NCBI RefSeq assembly: GCF_007676705.1
Contig: NZ_VEBF01000006.1
Location: 62,001-126,000, forward strand
Direction: 5' to 3'
Length of the DNA stretch: 64,000 nucleotides
Source: Paenibacillus xylanexedens
Lineage (GTDB): Bacteria > Bacillota > Bacilli > Paenibacillales > Paenibacillaceae
The position numbers were made by a program, and so were the translations under genes. The notes beneath the pieces are model-generated. The model made no database searches. It had not been told where the DNA came from and was given only the letters and a program-made list of their open reading frames with translations. Positions within the stretch are counted from its first letter, which is position 1. Each line of letters begins with the position of its first letter. This document shows positions 1 through 8,309 of this stretch, in pieces.

Positions 1-57
1 GATTGCTCCAGTCGATGTCCAGCCGCCGTATCCTGCGCCTCCAACTACTTCACTCAT
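1..57 (-). CDS. YjcZ-family small protein (3' end cut by window edge)
   Basis: The reverse strand reads from an ATG at 57 into MSEVVGGAGYGGWTSTGAI and leaves the window. This is the Gly/Tyr-rich opening of the YjcZ family, very short proteins (about 30-50 aa) annotated as sporulation-associated, normally followed by one hydrophobic helix. A purine-rich AGGAGGGTTC site lies just upstream at about 60-70. A second gene of the same family follows at 101-205, so this is a tandem pair. The missing C-terminal helix lies outside the window. Function in the cell is not established by anything visible here. Confidence 0.8.
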   Translation of the reverse strand, partial: MSEVVGGAGYGGWTSTGAI

Positions 58-100
58 ACAGAACCCTCCTTTACCGATATATTAGGGTCCAAACCGTTTA

Positions 101-205
101 TTAGATCAAGAATGCTTTAGAGATGATAACCAACAAGATGAAAAGAACCAGAATCGCGCCAGTCGATGTCCATGCGCCGCCGTATCCACCTACTACTCCA
201 CTCAT
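101..205 (-). CDS. YjcZ-family small protein, 34 aa
   Basis: This complete reading frame opens with MSGVVGGYGGAWTSTGAI and continues into a hydrophobic helix (ILVLFILLVII) ending SKAFLI. That is the whole architecture of the YjcZ family: a Gly/Tyr-rich head and one transmembrane-like helix. A perfect ribosome binding site (AAAGGAGGGG) lies 5 bases before the ATG. It is a tandem paralogue of the gene at the window start, with the near-identical WTSTGAI segment, pointing to duplication. Family members are annotated as sporulation proteins, but their biochemical role is unknown. Confidence 0.85.
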   Translation of the reverse strand: MSGVVGGYGGAWTSTGAILVLFILLVIISKAFLI

Positions 206-555
206 GTAAACCCCTCCTTTGATTTGAGGTACAGTTCACTATATGCACCGATCCGATATGGGACCGGGCTCAGGTCAAAAATGGGCTGTTCTTTTTCCAC
301 AGATTATTCTCGCATTGCGCATATATACAGGATTAGTTCTTAAGTCTGTCCGCTTTGTTCGAATACGTTAGGTCATAAATAAACCTCACAGTTATATATG
401 TAAAATGAGTGTACTATTGCTCAATATTGATACCAATACGGTATATTATTAGAAGCATACATGTTAAATTCATACAAATTACCTTTTTGGTAATTATGAA
501 TACTGAAATCTTTATTAATGTTATTATTTTACTAATAACGTAGAAAGGAGTTGCT
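206..555. other. intergenic region, 350 bases, AT-rich, with one operator-like palindrome
   Basis: No convincing gene is visible here. The stretch separates the leftward YjcZ pair from the rightward XRE gene and must hold both promoters. The last 60 bases are very AT-rich and contain the palindrome listed separately. Confidence 0.6.
520..539. promoter_or_regulatory. palindromic operator candidate before the XRE gene
   Basis: GTTATTA and TAATAAC form perfect 7-base arms around a 6-base spacer, immediately before the ribosome binding site AGAAAGGAG. A dyad in this position before a small XRE gene is the classic arrangement of an autoregulatory operator. The binding protein is inferred, not shown. 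Confidence 0.5.
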
Positions 556-930
556 ATGCCCACTCTTGGTGAACGCATGAAGTACTTACGGGAATTAATG
601 GGGTTATCGCAGAAAGAATTATCACGATTAACCGATCTTACTGTAGTCCAATTGTCCCGGTATGAAACCAATCACAGGAAACCTGACCCGGATGCTTTGG
701 GTCGCCTGGTGAATGTTTTGGGAACAACCGCTGATTACCTTATCGGACTTACCAAAAGCCCTTTTTCTGATGTCTCCCCAGATCTGGATGAACACGTTCA
801 TTTTTATCTACAACATCCTGTACATGGAGCCTTCTTCAGAGAGTATCTCCATGCTCCGGATCAGCTTCAGAATGAAACCAGGCAGTTTTTTAAATTTATT
901 AGCGAGCAATTACGAACACCTAACATCTAA
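556..930 (+). CDS. XRE-family helix-turn-helix DNA-binding protein, 124 aa
   Basis: Residues about 6-62 form a Cro/CI-type helix-turn-helix: LGERMKYLRELMGLSQKELS, then a recognition helix TVVQLSRYETNHRKPD and the closing helix LGRLVNVLGTTADYLIG. The C-terminal half (about 65-124) has no recognised fold and may mediate dimerisation or ligand sensing. The start ATG has a good AAAGGAG site 6 bases upstream and a perfect dyad just before that, so autoregulation is likely. It precedes a lipoprotein gene on the same strand by 79 bases and may share its transcript. The target beyond itself is not known. Confidence 0.85.
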   Translation: MPTLGERMKYLRELMGLSQKELSRLTDLTVVQLSRYETNHRKPDPDALGRLVNVLGTTADYLIGLTKSPFSDVSPDLDEHVHFYLQHPVHGAFFREYLHAPDQLQNETRQFFKFISEQLRTPNI

Positions 931-1009
931 ACTTGATTATCCCAAACGAGATGATGACCTTAGAAAAAATCCCAACCGATGGGAAGCACATTAGGAGAAC
1001 TTAGACATA

Positions 1010-2134
1010 ATGAAGAAGCTTATTACGATTTTGGCCCTAGCGGCATTGCTTAGTGCTTGTGGAAATGCAGAAACAAACAAAACAGCAGACACCTCAACCT
1101 CGGAAGTAAACAATACAAAAGAGACTGTATCAGCTGAAGCAAAAGCTACGAAATACACTACATATAGTGGAGAAGGATTTTCTTTTGCCTATCCTGAATC
1201 CTGGAAAAGCGTAGATACAAGTCAAATGAATGCTCCATCCATTAAAGCTGCTTTTTCAGACCAATCTTCATCAGTCACATTTGCAGATAATATGAATCTG
1301 ACGATTGAGGCCAGCTCAACCGGCTCAATCAATCCTGAAGAATACGCCAATAATATAGTTGATTATTACACACAAAACGGTTCAAGCATCGGCATTTCCG
1401 ATTATACAAAAACCAGCTACACGAACAAGCCTTATAAAGAATATAGCGCTGGTGTCTTGGAAGGAGCCTATAAGCATTCCTCGGGTACAGATGTTATCCT
1501 TGTGCAGTATCTGATTCCGACCAATACAGAACTCTATACCATGACGTTAACCTACGCCAAGGATACTTATAATCAGGATGAGATCAAAGATATTCTTGAT
1601 TCCCTAAGCATTACTGCTTCTCTGGAGCAAACAGCACCAACTGCAACGACTGGAAATTCATCTGCCACAGCATCAGTTGCCGATTTCTTTAATGAATTAA
1701 CTCCGTACATTACGGAAGATACAGCCTTTATGGAGCAGGCTTCTTACGATTTCTTTGGTAAACATAGCGATGTATTCCCGGCCAGCACAGCAGAACTCCG
1801 CAAAAAGGCAAAGGATCTCGTTGACAACAATGTAACGACCCGACATTTAAATAAAAATGTCGCCAACTATTACAATACTTTCGTACAAGTTAACGGGGAA
1901 GTCATCTCAGTTGAAGAAGATAGCTCTCTCGGAGCAACTTTCTCTGTCGTTCATGTCATGGATGAGAACGGAAACGATATTATAGCGTTATATCCTGCAA
2001 CGACCGGAGATTTGCTTGACGGCGATTACGCTACGGTTACCGGTGCACCAATTGCCAACTTCTCTTTTGAAAATGTCGGTGGCGGTTACACCAACGCCAC
2101 GTTGATTGGCGCCTCGTTGGTAGTTGCAGAATAA
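1010..2134 (+). CDS. secreted lipoprotein of unknown function, 374 aa
   Basis: The N-terminus MKKLITILALAALLSACGN is a lipoprotein signal peptide with lipobox LSAC, so the mature protein should be anchored by Cys17 on the outer face of the membrane. A Thr/Ser/Asn-rich linker (about 20-50) follows. Residues about 52-205 (YTTYSGEGFSFAYPESWK onward) resemble the PsbP/DUF1795-like beta-sandwich seen in many Firmicute lipoproteins. After a second low-complexity linker near 210-225, a C-terminal domain contains a beta-rich end (GDYATVTGAPIANFSFENVG) that resembles OB-like modules. An AGGAGA site precedes the ATG and a strong terminator follows the stop. No enzymatic motif is visible. Confidence 0.75.
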   Translation: MKKLITILALAALLSACGNAETNKTADTSTSEVNNTKETVSAEAKATKYTTYSGEGFSFAYPESWKSVDTSQMNAPSIKAAFSDQSSSVTFADNMNLTIEASSTGSINPEEYANNIVDYYTQNGSSIGISDYTKTSYTNKPYKEYSAGVLEGAYKHSSGTDVILVQYLIPTNTELYTMTLTYAKDTYNQDEIKDILDSLSITASLEQTAPTATTGNSSATASVADFFNELTPYITEDTAFMEQASYDFFGKHSDVFPASTAELRKKAKDLVDNNVTTRHLNKNVANYYNTFVQVNGEVISVEEDSSLGATFSVVHVMDENGNDIIALYPATTGDLLDGDYATVTGAPIANFSFENVGGGYTNATLIGASLVVAE

Positions 2135-2156
2135 TTGATGATAAATGTGTGTACAC

Positions 2157-2194
2157 AAAGGACCAGCTTATGAACGCTAAACTGGTCCTTTTTT
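2157..2194 (+). terminator. intrinsic terminator after the lipoprotein gene
   Basis: AAAGGACCAG pairs with CTGGTCCTTT around a 15-base loop, followed by a run of six T residues. Confidence 0.85.
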
Positions 2195-2305
2195 GTCTTT
2201 CAGTTTATAAATGTCAGAAATTCACGTTAACTACACCATCTAAGCTTTAATTAATGACTCATAACATACTGAATAACCGAATATACGGATGTTTACACTA
2301 AATCA

Positions 2306-2632
2306 TTAATTCGGATGCGCCTGGAGCGCTGTCAGTTTGTCCTGAACCGATTGTAACTTCTGTACGCTTGAGGCATCGGGTCTATCACGACGGTCGTCAA
2401 TCTTGACGGATGTAGAGACACGCTGAGCTCCTGACAGAAACGGCGCTTCATGCAGAGCCGCGATTGCTGTAAAGATCTCGTTAAGCGGGCCCTCAATAAT
2501 GGTACTCATGGAAGTTAACTGATATGTAATGCCCCGTTGATGTTCCAATACCTTCTGCATGTCTGCCACATAACTGCTCAGACTGGTCGTGGCCGTTCCA
2601 ATTGGAATGACAGTCACTTCTGCTATTGCCAT
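2306..2632 (-). CDS. MTH1187/YqgV-family thiamine-binding protein, 108 aa
   Basis: This small alpha/beta protein matches the MTH1187 (DUF77) family, ferredoxin-like-fold homo-oligomers that bind thiamine. Visible family features are the opening strand AIAEVTVIPIGT, the YQLTSMSTIIEGPL segment, and the closing strand with VSTSVKIDDRRDRP. The full length of 108 aa is typical. The ATG has a GGAGGCG site upstream. The C-terminal tail (SVQKLQSVQDKLTALQAHPN) is helical. No TPP riboswitch is visible upstream. The family may act in thiamine salvage or as a soluble carrier, but this is not proven for this gene. Confidence 0.85.
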   Translation of the reverse strand: MAIAEVTVIPIGTATTSLSSYVADMQKVLEHQRGITYQLTSMSTIIEGPLNEIFTAIAALHEAPFLSGAQRVSTSVKIDDRRDRPDASSVQKLQSVQDKLTALQAHPN

Positions 2633-2872
2633 TGTGCTACGCCTCCTCTGGGCCCCGTGAACAACCGCTGCCGCTTATTTTAGTCGATTTTTGACTGTTT
2701 TTATTCTACCAGTTCAATACGTCATAATTCAAACTGACGTGAAGACGTCATTGGAATTGCCCAAAAAATTTTTTTGATAAATCTTCAAATCTTCCAGTCC
2801 TTTTCCTTTGCGGATTCTCGGCTTAAATGGTATACTCGGAATTACGTTTTACTGTATCGGCCCACTTTACAA

Positions 2873-2888
2873 ACACAATATGTTGGGT
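2873..2888. promoter_or_regulatory. NrdR-box-like site upstream of nrdA
   Basis: ACACAATATGTTGGGT resembles the 16-bp imperfect palindrome (ACACwATATwTwGTGT-type) bound by NrdR, the ribonucleotide reductase repressor. NrdR boxes normally occur in pairs about two or three helical turns apart. A clear second box is not obvious, although ACAGTATGTTGACA follows at about 2890. Tentative. Confidence 0.35.
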
Positions 2889-3180
2889 TACAGTATGTTG
2901 ACAGCTACAAAATGTAGTAACACTAGATTTCTCCGCTTCTATTAGTCACCTTCTGCAATCTCGTGAAAAACAGGATGAAATCACCTTCAAAGGCACGTCC
3001 CTGTAGGTGTAAATCGCTTTCTCGAATCAGAGTTGACATGGAGGTTAACGGGGCTGTTTGGACTGCATCCGGTATCCTCAAAACCACAGGTATATCTGCA
3101 ATAGACAAAAGCTTACATAAGCACCCTTTTCTGTCGATATTCTGAATGCTAAGACAGTGAGGAAGCCAGAGCATCCATGG

Positions 3181-3215
3181 GCATTTTCAGCCGCGAGGCG
3201 GGAGAATGCTTTTTA
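3181..3215 (+). terminator. terminator-like hairpin inside the nrdA leader
   Basis: GCATTTTC pairs with GAGAATGC (one G-U), enclosing an inner CCGC/GCGG stem with a GAG loop, directly followed by TTTTTAT. It sits about 190 bases before the nrdA start, so it would stop transcription before the gene unless read through. This suggests attenuation. An upstream GAATGC near 3145 could compete for the stem. Confidence 0.55.
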
Positions 3216-3404
3216 TATGAGCATGTTCTGCGTTGTGCTGCTTTGTGCTCCTCAAGTTGAGCGATTTAAGACATGACCTGTCACCGCCGTTTCAGTCCGC
3301 AATACGCAACCTATATCTTTTTCTCACCGTAAGAAGACACTCAATTCTTTATATAAAGAATTTCTCCAATTTATCTCTTAAACATGCGAAAGCGAGGAAT
3401 ATTC

Positions 3405-5738
3405 ATGCCACAAGTTGTGACCAAGCCGAACAATCGCCAGCTTGCCTTTGATGATATGCGCATCTCGGTATATGCCGACCGTATTCTGGAAGGACTGGAT
3501 ATGCTGGACAAGGAACGTCTGGTACGTGGGGTAAACAGCAAGCTCCGCCGTGATGAAGTTACCGGAGACGAGATCAGCAACGCTTTTATGATGAGCGCAC
3601 TGGAACTGGTAACCAAAGAGGAGCCTAACTGGAAATTTGCAGCGGCACGCTCCCTGCTCACTTCCCTGTACAAAAAAGCGGCTACCAACCGCAGATACAA
3701 GTCTTACCCGGACGAGCCTTATGGCGCATTCCATCCTCTTCTTGTAGATCTCGTGAAGAAAGGCATCTACCGCGAAGAATTGCTGGAATGTTACACCAAA
3801 GAACAGATCGACGAACTTGCTGAGTGCATTGACTACCGCAACGATCTGCTCTTCGATTACATCGGCTTGCTCACACTGGCAGAACGTTACCTTGCTCACG
3901 ATTTTGACGGAAAAGTAATGGAGTTGCCACAAGAGCGTTACATGGTTATCGCGATGTACCTGATGCATCAGGAGCCTGCTGAGAAACGTATGGATCTCGT
4001 CAAGGAAGCTTACTGGGCGATGAGCAACATGTATATGACAGCAGCTACACCTACGATGTCCAACGCAGGCAAAAAAGTGGCTGGACAACTCTCCAGCTGC
4101 TTCATTGATACGGTTGACGACTCACTTGAAGGTATCTTCGATTCCAATACCGATGTAGCGCGTCTGAGCAAAATGGGTGGCGGCATCGGCGTGTACCTTG
4201 GCAAAGTCAGAGCACGTGGATCGGATATCCGTGGTCACAAAAACACAAGTTCCGGTGTAATCCCTTGGATTCGCCAACTAAATAATACAGCGGTCAGCGT
4301 AGACCAACTCGGTACACGTAAAGGTGCCATTGCCGTATATCTGGACGTCTTCCACAAAGACATTCTGGCGTTCCTCGACCTGAAGCTGAACAACGGTGAC
4401 GAGCGGATGCGTGCGCATGACGTATTCCACGGCATCTGTCTGCCTGACTTGTTCATGGAGCGGGTATCCAGCCGCGGCGAATGGAGCTTGTTCTGCCCGC
4501 ACGAAACGAAGAAAGTGATGGGTTGGAAAGACGAGAATGGTCGTGCACTCGGACTGGAAGATTTCTACGATGAGTCCTTTGGCGAAGGTGCGTTCCGTGA
4601 TAAATACGAAGAAGCGGTCAACCACCCGCTGTTGTCCCGTATCACAGTTCAGGCGATTGACATTATGAAACGTGTGATGAAATCCCAGCTGGAAACAGGT
4701 ACGCCGTACATGTTCTACCGGGATACCGTTAACCGTGCGAACCCGAACCGTGCACACGGTATGGTTTACTCTTCCAACCTTTGTACCGAGATCATGCAGA
4801 ACCAATCTGCCACTGTGGTAGAAAAGGAAGAACTCGTAACCAAAGATGGACAGACTCGCATCGTGATTTCTAAAGTGCCTGGCGACTTCGTTGTCTGCAA
4901 CCTGAACTCCATTCACTTGGCACGTGCCGTGCCTCACAATGTACTGGAGCGTCTGGTACCGATTCAGGTACGTATGCTGGACAATGTTATCGACATTAAC
5001 AATATTGAAGTGCTGCAAGCCCAATACACCAACAGCCAATATCGTGCAGTCGGTCTGGGAACGTTCGGACTTCACCACCTGCTTGCCCTCGAAGGTATTC
5101 GCTGGGAGTCCGATGAAGCGGTAACGTATAACGATAATCTGTATGAAAAAATTAACTATCTGCTCGTGAAAGCCAGCATGGAGCTGTCCAAAGAAAAAGG
5201 ACATTATCCGAAATTCAAAGGTTCCGATTGGGAAAGTGGTCACTACTTCGACCAACGCGAATACACGTCAGGTGAGCGCGTAGGCGAGTTCGTAACAACC
5301 GAACAATGGAAAGAACTGCAAGCTGAAGTACGGCAAAACGGTGTACGTAACGCCTGGTTGTTCGCCATTGCGCCTAACGGTTCCACATCCATCATTGCCG
5401 GTTCAACAGCCAGCATTGATCCGCTCTATGAGCTGTTGTCTTATGAAGAGAAAACAACATACAAGATTGCCAATCCGGCACCGGATCTGTCCGAAAAAAC
5501 GATCTGGTATTACAAAACGGCATTCATGGTCGATCAACATGCTTCCATCAATATGGCTGCTGCCCGTCAGCGCCACGTCGATCAGGGACAGAGCTTCAAC
5601 CTGTATGTTCGTCCGGATATCAAAGCAACGGAATTCCTGGAACTGCACTTGCATGCCTGGAGAGCCGGCATGAAGTCAACTTATTATGTCCGTAGCCGGG
5701 CATTAACCATTGAAGAATGTGATTCTTGCGCAAGCTAA
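3405..5738 (+). CDS. nrdA: class Ia ribonucleoside-diphosphate reductase, alpha subunit
   Basis: This is the catalytic subunit that reduces ribonucleoside diphosphates to deoxy forms using a thiyl radical relayed from NrdB. All key cysteines are visible: the redox pair in GQLSSCFIDT and VVCNLNSIH, the radical Cys in SSNLCTEIMQ (N, C and E of the NxCxE motif), and the C-terminal relay pair in the final CDSCAS. Near the C-terminus SMNMAAARQRHVDQGQS and STYYVRSR are typical alpha-subunit segments. The N-terminal 90 residues resemble a degenerate ATP-cone. I chose the ATG at 3405, preceded by GCGAGGA; the upstream ATG at 3384 has no ribosome binding site. It has its own terminator, so nrdB is probably transcribed separately. 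Confidence 0.95.
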   Translation: MPQVVTKPNNRQLAFDDMRISVYADRILEGLDMLDKERLVRGVNSKLRRDEVTGDEISNAFMMSALELVTKEEPNWKFAAARSLLTSLYKKAATNRRYKSYPDEPYGAFHPLLVDLVKKGIYREELLECYTKEQIDELAECIDYRNDLLFDYIGLLTLAERYLAHDFDGKVMELPQERYMVIAMYLMHQEPAEKRMDLVKEAYWAMSNMYMTAATPTMSNAGKKVAGQLSSCFIDTVDDSLEGIFDSNTDVARLSKMGGGIGVYLGKVRARGSDIRGHKNTSSGVIPWIRQLNNTAVSVDQLGTRKGAIAVYLDVFHKDILAFLDLKLNNGDERMRAHDVFHGICLPDLFMERVSSRGEWSLFCPHETKKVMGWKDENGRALGLEDFYDESFGEGAFRDKYEEAVNHPLLSRITVQAIDIMKRVMKSQLETGTPYMFYRDTVNRANPNRAHGMVYSSNLCTEIMQNQSATVVEKEELVTKDGQTRIVISKVPGDFVVCNLNSIHLARAVPHNVLERLVPIQVRMLDNVIDINNIEVLQAQYTNSQYRAVGLGTFGLHHLLALEGIRWESDEAVTYNDNLYEKINYLLVKASMELSKEKGHYPKFKGSDWESGHYFDQREYTSGERVGEFVTTEQWKELQAEVRQNGVRNAWLFAIAPNGSTSIIAGSTASIDPLYELLSYEEKTTYKIANPAPDLSEKTIWYYKTAFMVDQHASINMAAARQRHVDQGQSFNLYVRPDIKATEFLELHLHAWRAGMKSTYYVRSRALTIEECDSCAS

Positions 5739-5781
5739 GTTTTGACCGTGATAGAGAAGATTGACTAGATCCACGATGACC

Positions 5782-5832
5782 ACCAGGGCATCCTGTTTTG
5801 ATTGCAAAATGGCGTTGCCCTGGTTCTTTTTT
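5782..5832 (+). terminator. intrinsic terminator after nrdA
   Basis: ACCAGGGCA pairs with TGCCCTGGT across an AT-rich loop, followed by TCTTTTTT. Confidence 0.85.
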
Positions 5833-5901
5833 GCCTAAAACACGATCACAGCATCGCAAGATGTTGATATAGATGCCACATTATAAATAAAAGAATTAAT
5901 G

Positions 5902-6092
5902 ATTACACGATAACGAAGAGGACAGAAAAAAGCTGAAGAAGCGAAGCTAAAAGCTTTCTGGAAGAAAGCTACTTCGGAAGCATTCACTTCGCCTTTATCA
6001 CCGGATTTTTCCCTTTGAAAGAGGGAATCAAAAAATCAGGGGATAACAGCGATCGGAAGGTTGTTCTGTCATCGTAGTTATACAGTGTAAAT
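5902..6092 (+). repeat. 190-bp inverted-repeat element, copy A (nrdB leader)
   Basis: The ends are imperfect inverted repeats: ATTACAC...GAGGACAGAA on the left and TTCTGTC...GTGTAAAT on the right. Inside are nested hairpins, for example AGCTTTCT/AGAAAGCT and TTCCCT/AGGGAA. A closely related element with the same order of blocks lies at 45731-45919, and a stub of the right end lies at 40275-40306. It occupies the space just before the nrdB ribosome binding site. It could be a MITE-like repeat or a cis-acting structured RNA. Confidence 0.75.
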
Positions 6093-6114
6093 TCATTCAA
6101 GGAGTGAACGGACT

Positions 6115-7146
6115 ATGCAAGTACAGAAAATTTTCAACACCGAAGCCCCTAACCAATCGACCCGTATTATTGAAGGTGAATGCTCCGGTATCCTGAACTG
6201 GAACGACATTCGCATGCCTCATATGTACAAGTTGTACAAAGTATTGCTGCTCAACCACTGGATCGCAGACGAAATTCCAATGTCCAAAGATGCTTCCCAG
6301 TTTGCCCAATTGGACGAGGAAGAACAACGTACGTTTAAAATCAACATCTCTCTGCTCGCGGTACTTGATTCCATGCAGACGATGTTTGTCGGTGACGTAA
6401 AACGTTACTTTACCGATTCTTCACTCGAAGCGATCTCGGCCATTATCGGACAACAGGAAGTCGTTCATAACCAATCGTACTCCTACGTCCTGTCTTCGAT
6501 CGTATCTGATCGGGAGCAAAAGGAAATTTTTGAATACTGGAAAAATGATCCAGTCCTGCTTGACCGTAACCGTTTCATCGCAGACATCTACCAAACTTTC
6601 CGGGACGAGCCGTCTCCACAGACGTTCTTCCAAGCTATGGTAGCCGATCTGGTACTCGAAGGTATCTTCTTCTATAGTACGTTTGCCTTCTTCTACAATC
6701 TGGCCCGTGACCAGAAAATGATGGCAACCAGCCAGATGATCTCTTATATCCAGCGCGATGAAAACCAACACTGTTACTTCTTCGCCGAAGTGTACAAACA
6801 GCTGCTGGTAGACTTCCCTGAACTGAACACACCTGAGAACATGGACTACGTATACAAAACAATCCATCGTGCTGTTGAGCTCGAAACTAACTGGGCACAC
6901 TACACGCTCAGCAACGTACGCGGCATTGACCTGAACGAGTTGGAAGACTACATCAAGTACATCGCCAACAAACGTCTGCGTCTGATGGGTATGGAAAAAG
7001 CATATGAAGGTGTGGACGTAAACTGCATGCCTTGGATTAAACCATTCTCCGATGAAGCGTTGAATGCAACCAAAACAGACTTCTTCGAAGCCAAATCCCG
7101 TAACTACGGTAAAGTCGGCGACGATAACGGATTTGACGATTTGTAA
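6115..7146 (+). CDS. nrdB: class I ribonucleoside-diphosphate reductase, beta (radical) subunit
   Basis: This protein carries the dinuclear metal site and tyrosyl radical used by NrdA. The ligand set is readable in order: D in AVLDSMQTM, E and H in QQEVVHNQSYSYV (with the radical Tyr four residues after the His), E in VLEGIFFYS, and E and H in RDENQHCYFF. All ligands and the Tyr are present, so this is a conventional Tyr-radical subunit. The length of 343 aa is normal. The start ATG follows a perfect AAGGAG site 8 bases away. A long leader with a dispersed repeat precedes it and a strong terminator follows. No nrdI gene lies nearby, which favours class Ia over class Ib. Confidence 0.95.
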   Translation: MQVQKIFNTEAPNQSTRIIEGECSGILNWNDIRMPHMYKLYKVLLLNHWIADEIPMSKDASQFAQLDEEEQRTFKINISLLAVLDSMQTMFVGDVKRYFTDSSLEAISAIIGQQEVVHNQSYSYVLSSIVSDREQKEIFEYWKNDPVLLDRNRFIADIYQTFRDEPSPQTFFQAMVADLVLEGIFFYSTFAFFYNLARDQKMMATSQMISYIQRDENQHCYFFAEVYKQLLVDFPELNTPENMDYVYKTIHRAVELETNWAHYTLSNVRGIDLNELEDYIKYIANKRLRLMGMEKAYEGVDVNCMPWIKPFSDEALNATKTDFFEAKSRNYGKVGDDNGFDDL

Positions 7147-7189
7147 ACCCCTACAGATTCAGTATTTCCGATATAAATAAATACAAAAT

Positions 7190-7248
7190 AAAACACTCCC
7201 TTCGATGGAACGCCTTCATGGCTATCTGCATGCGGGAGTGTTTTTTTG
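7190..7248 (+). terminator. intrinsic terminator after nrdB
   Basis: AAAACACTCCC pairs with GGGAGTGTTTT around a long loop, followed by a seven-T run. Confidence 0.85.
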
Positions 7249-7313
7249 TCTCTTAACCTTGTAAGATAGTTTGGAAGAGATTCGCATCCCTCCTACGGAA
7301 GTGAGGCCTATTC

Positions 7314-8288
7314 ATGAAAAAAGAACTGCTGGAACAACTCAACTTATGGCATGAGCAAGACCAATTCAGTCTCATTATTGAACGTATTGAAAGTATCCCT
7401 GCCTCAGAGTGGGATTATGATCTGATCGGCCAACTTGCCAGAGCCTATAACAATGACGCACGCTACCGTGAAGCTATTCAACATTTGTTGTCTGTCCAAG
7501 AGCGAGGAGCAAACGATCCACTCTGGCAATACCGCTTGGGTTACGCATACTGTCACATAGCAAGCTATGAACATGCACTCCTCGCTTTTGAAAGAGCTGA
7601 CGAACTCCTGCCCCATGATGAATCTACGCTTGAATTCCTTCGCCAGATTCGTCCCAGAGCAGAGAAGATGCGGCTGGATCGCCAACGTCATGAAGAGAAT
7701 CTTGCAGCATTGGAGCAGAGCGGTACACAGAATCATCTAAGAGCCGCATCAGGGACTTACGCTCCAGCAACGTTCTGGGTACAAAGCGATTATGCGCAAG
7801 AAAATCATGTCTCGGAACCTTTTGACGAAGAACAAATTCTGTCTATTGAGAAGGAATTGGGCTACAAGCTACCCGCTTCCTATATTCAACTAATGAATAC
7901 CCAAAACGGCGGTATCCCCGCACTCACGGTATTCCCAACCCAAGAAGCGACTTCCTGGGCTGAGGATCACATTGCCATTTCAAGCCTGATGGGGATCGGA
8001 CACGATAAAATATACGCGCTCGGTGGTGAATTGGGAAGCCGGTTCATGATTGAAGATTGGGGATATCCGGATCTGGGGATTGTGATCTGTGATTGTCCAT
8101 CTGCTGGTCATGATGTCGTCATGCTGGATTATCGATTCTGTGGTCCTGAAGGTGAGCCCTGTGTTGTTCATGTGGATCAGGAAAATGATTATGAAATTAC
8201 ATATCTTGCGCCAAATTTTGAAGCTTTCATCCGTGGATTGGTCGATGAGGATACGTATGACCTGTCTGATGAAGAGGATGAGGACTAA
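7314..8288 (+). CDS. TPR plus SMI1/KNR4 (SUKH) domain protein, 324 aa
   Basis: Residues about 1-115 read as tetratricopeptide helices (LARAYNNDARYREAIQHLLS, LGYAYCHIASYEHALLAFER). A short charged linker follows. Residues about 165-310 are a SUKH/SMI1-KNR4 domain with the signature segments IEKELGYKLPASYIQLMNTQ-NGG, EDWGYPDLGIVIC-DCPSAGHD and LAPNFEAFI. The tail is very acidic (DLSDEEDED). SUKH proteins are often immunity proteins against toxins or act in protein-protein contacts. No toxin gene is adjacent, so a housekeeping or stand-alone role is equally possible. The next gene starts 21 bases downstream, so the two probably share a transcript. Confidence 0.8.
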   Translation: MKKELLEQLNLWHEQDQFSLIIERIESIPASEWDYDLIGQLARAYNNDARYREAIQHLLSVQERGANDPLWQYRLGYAYCHIASYEHALLAFERADELLPHDESTLEFLRQIRPRAEKMRLDRQRHEENLAALEQSGTQNHLRAASGTYAPATFWVQSDYAQENHVSEPFDEEQILSIEKELGYKLPASYIQLMNTQNGGIPALTVFPTQEATSWAEDHIAISSLMGIGHDKIYALGGELGSRFMIEDWGYPDLGIVICDCPSAGHDVVMLDYRFCGPEGEPCVVHVDQENDYEITYLAPNFEAFIRGLVDEDTYDLSDEEDED

Positions 8289-8309
8289 AATCTAGGAGGG
8301 TCGGACCGT

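Larger units (their letters stand above)
2633..3404. other. long intergenic region, nrdA leader
   Basis: There is no convincing gene in about 770 bases between the divergent thiamine-binding gene and nrdA. It holds an NrdR-box-like site near 2873 and a terminator-like hairpin at 3181-3215, leaving an untranslated leader of several hundred bases if transcription starts near the box. I looked for cobalamin riboswitch signature blocks and did not find them. Confidence 0.55.

Noticed and set aside
2890-3404. Cobalamin riboswitch or group I intron in the nrdA leader
   Set aside because: The expected conserved blocks (for example the B12 box) and intron core elements were not found; only a terminator-like hairpin is supported.
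4278-5255. 325-codon minus-strand open frame opposite nrdA
   Set aside because: It is a shadow of the conserved nrdA coding sequence, with no ribosome binding site or recognisable protein.
7314-8288. Toxin-immunity locus around the SUKH-domain protein
   Set aside because: No toxin, secretion or polymorphic repeat gene is adjacent; its neighbours are nrdB and a kinase.
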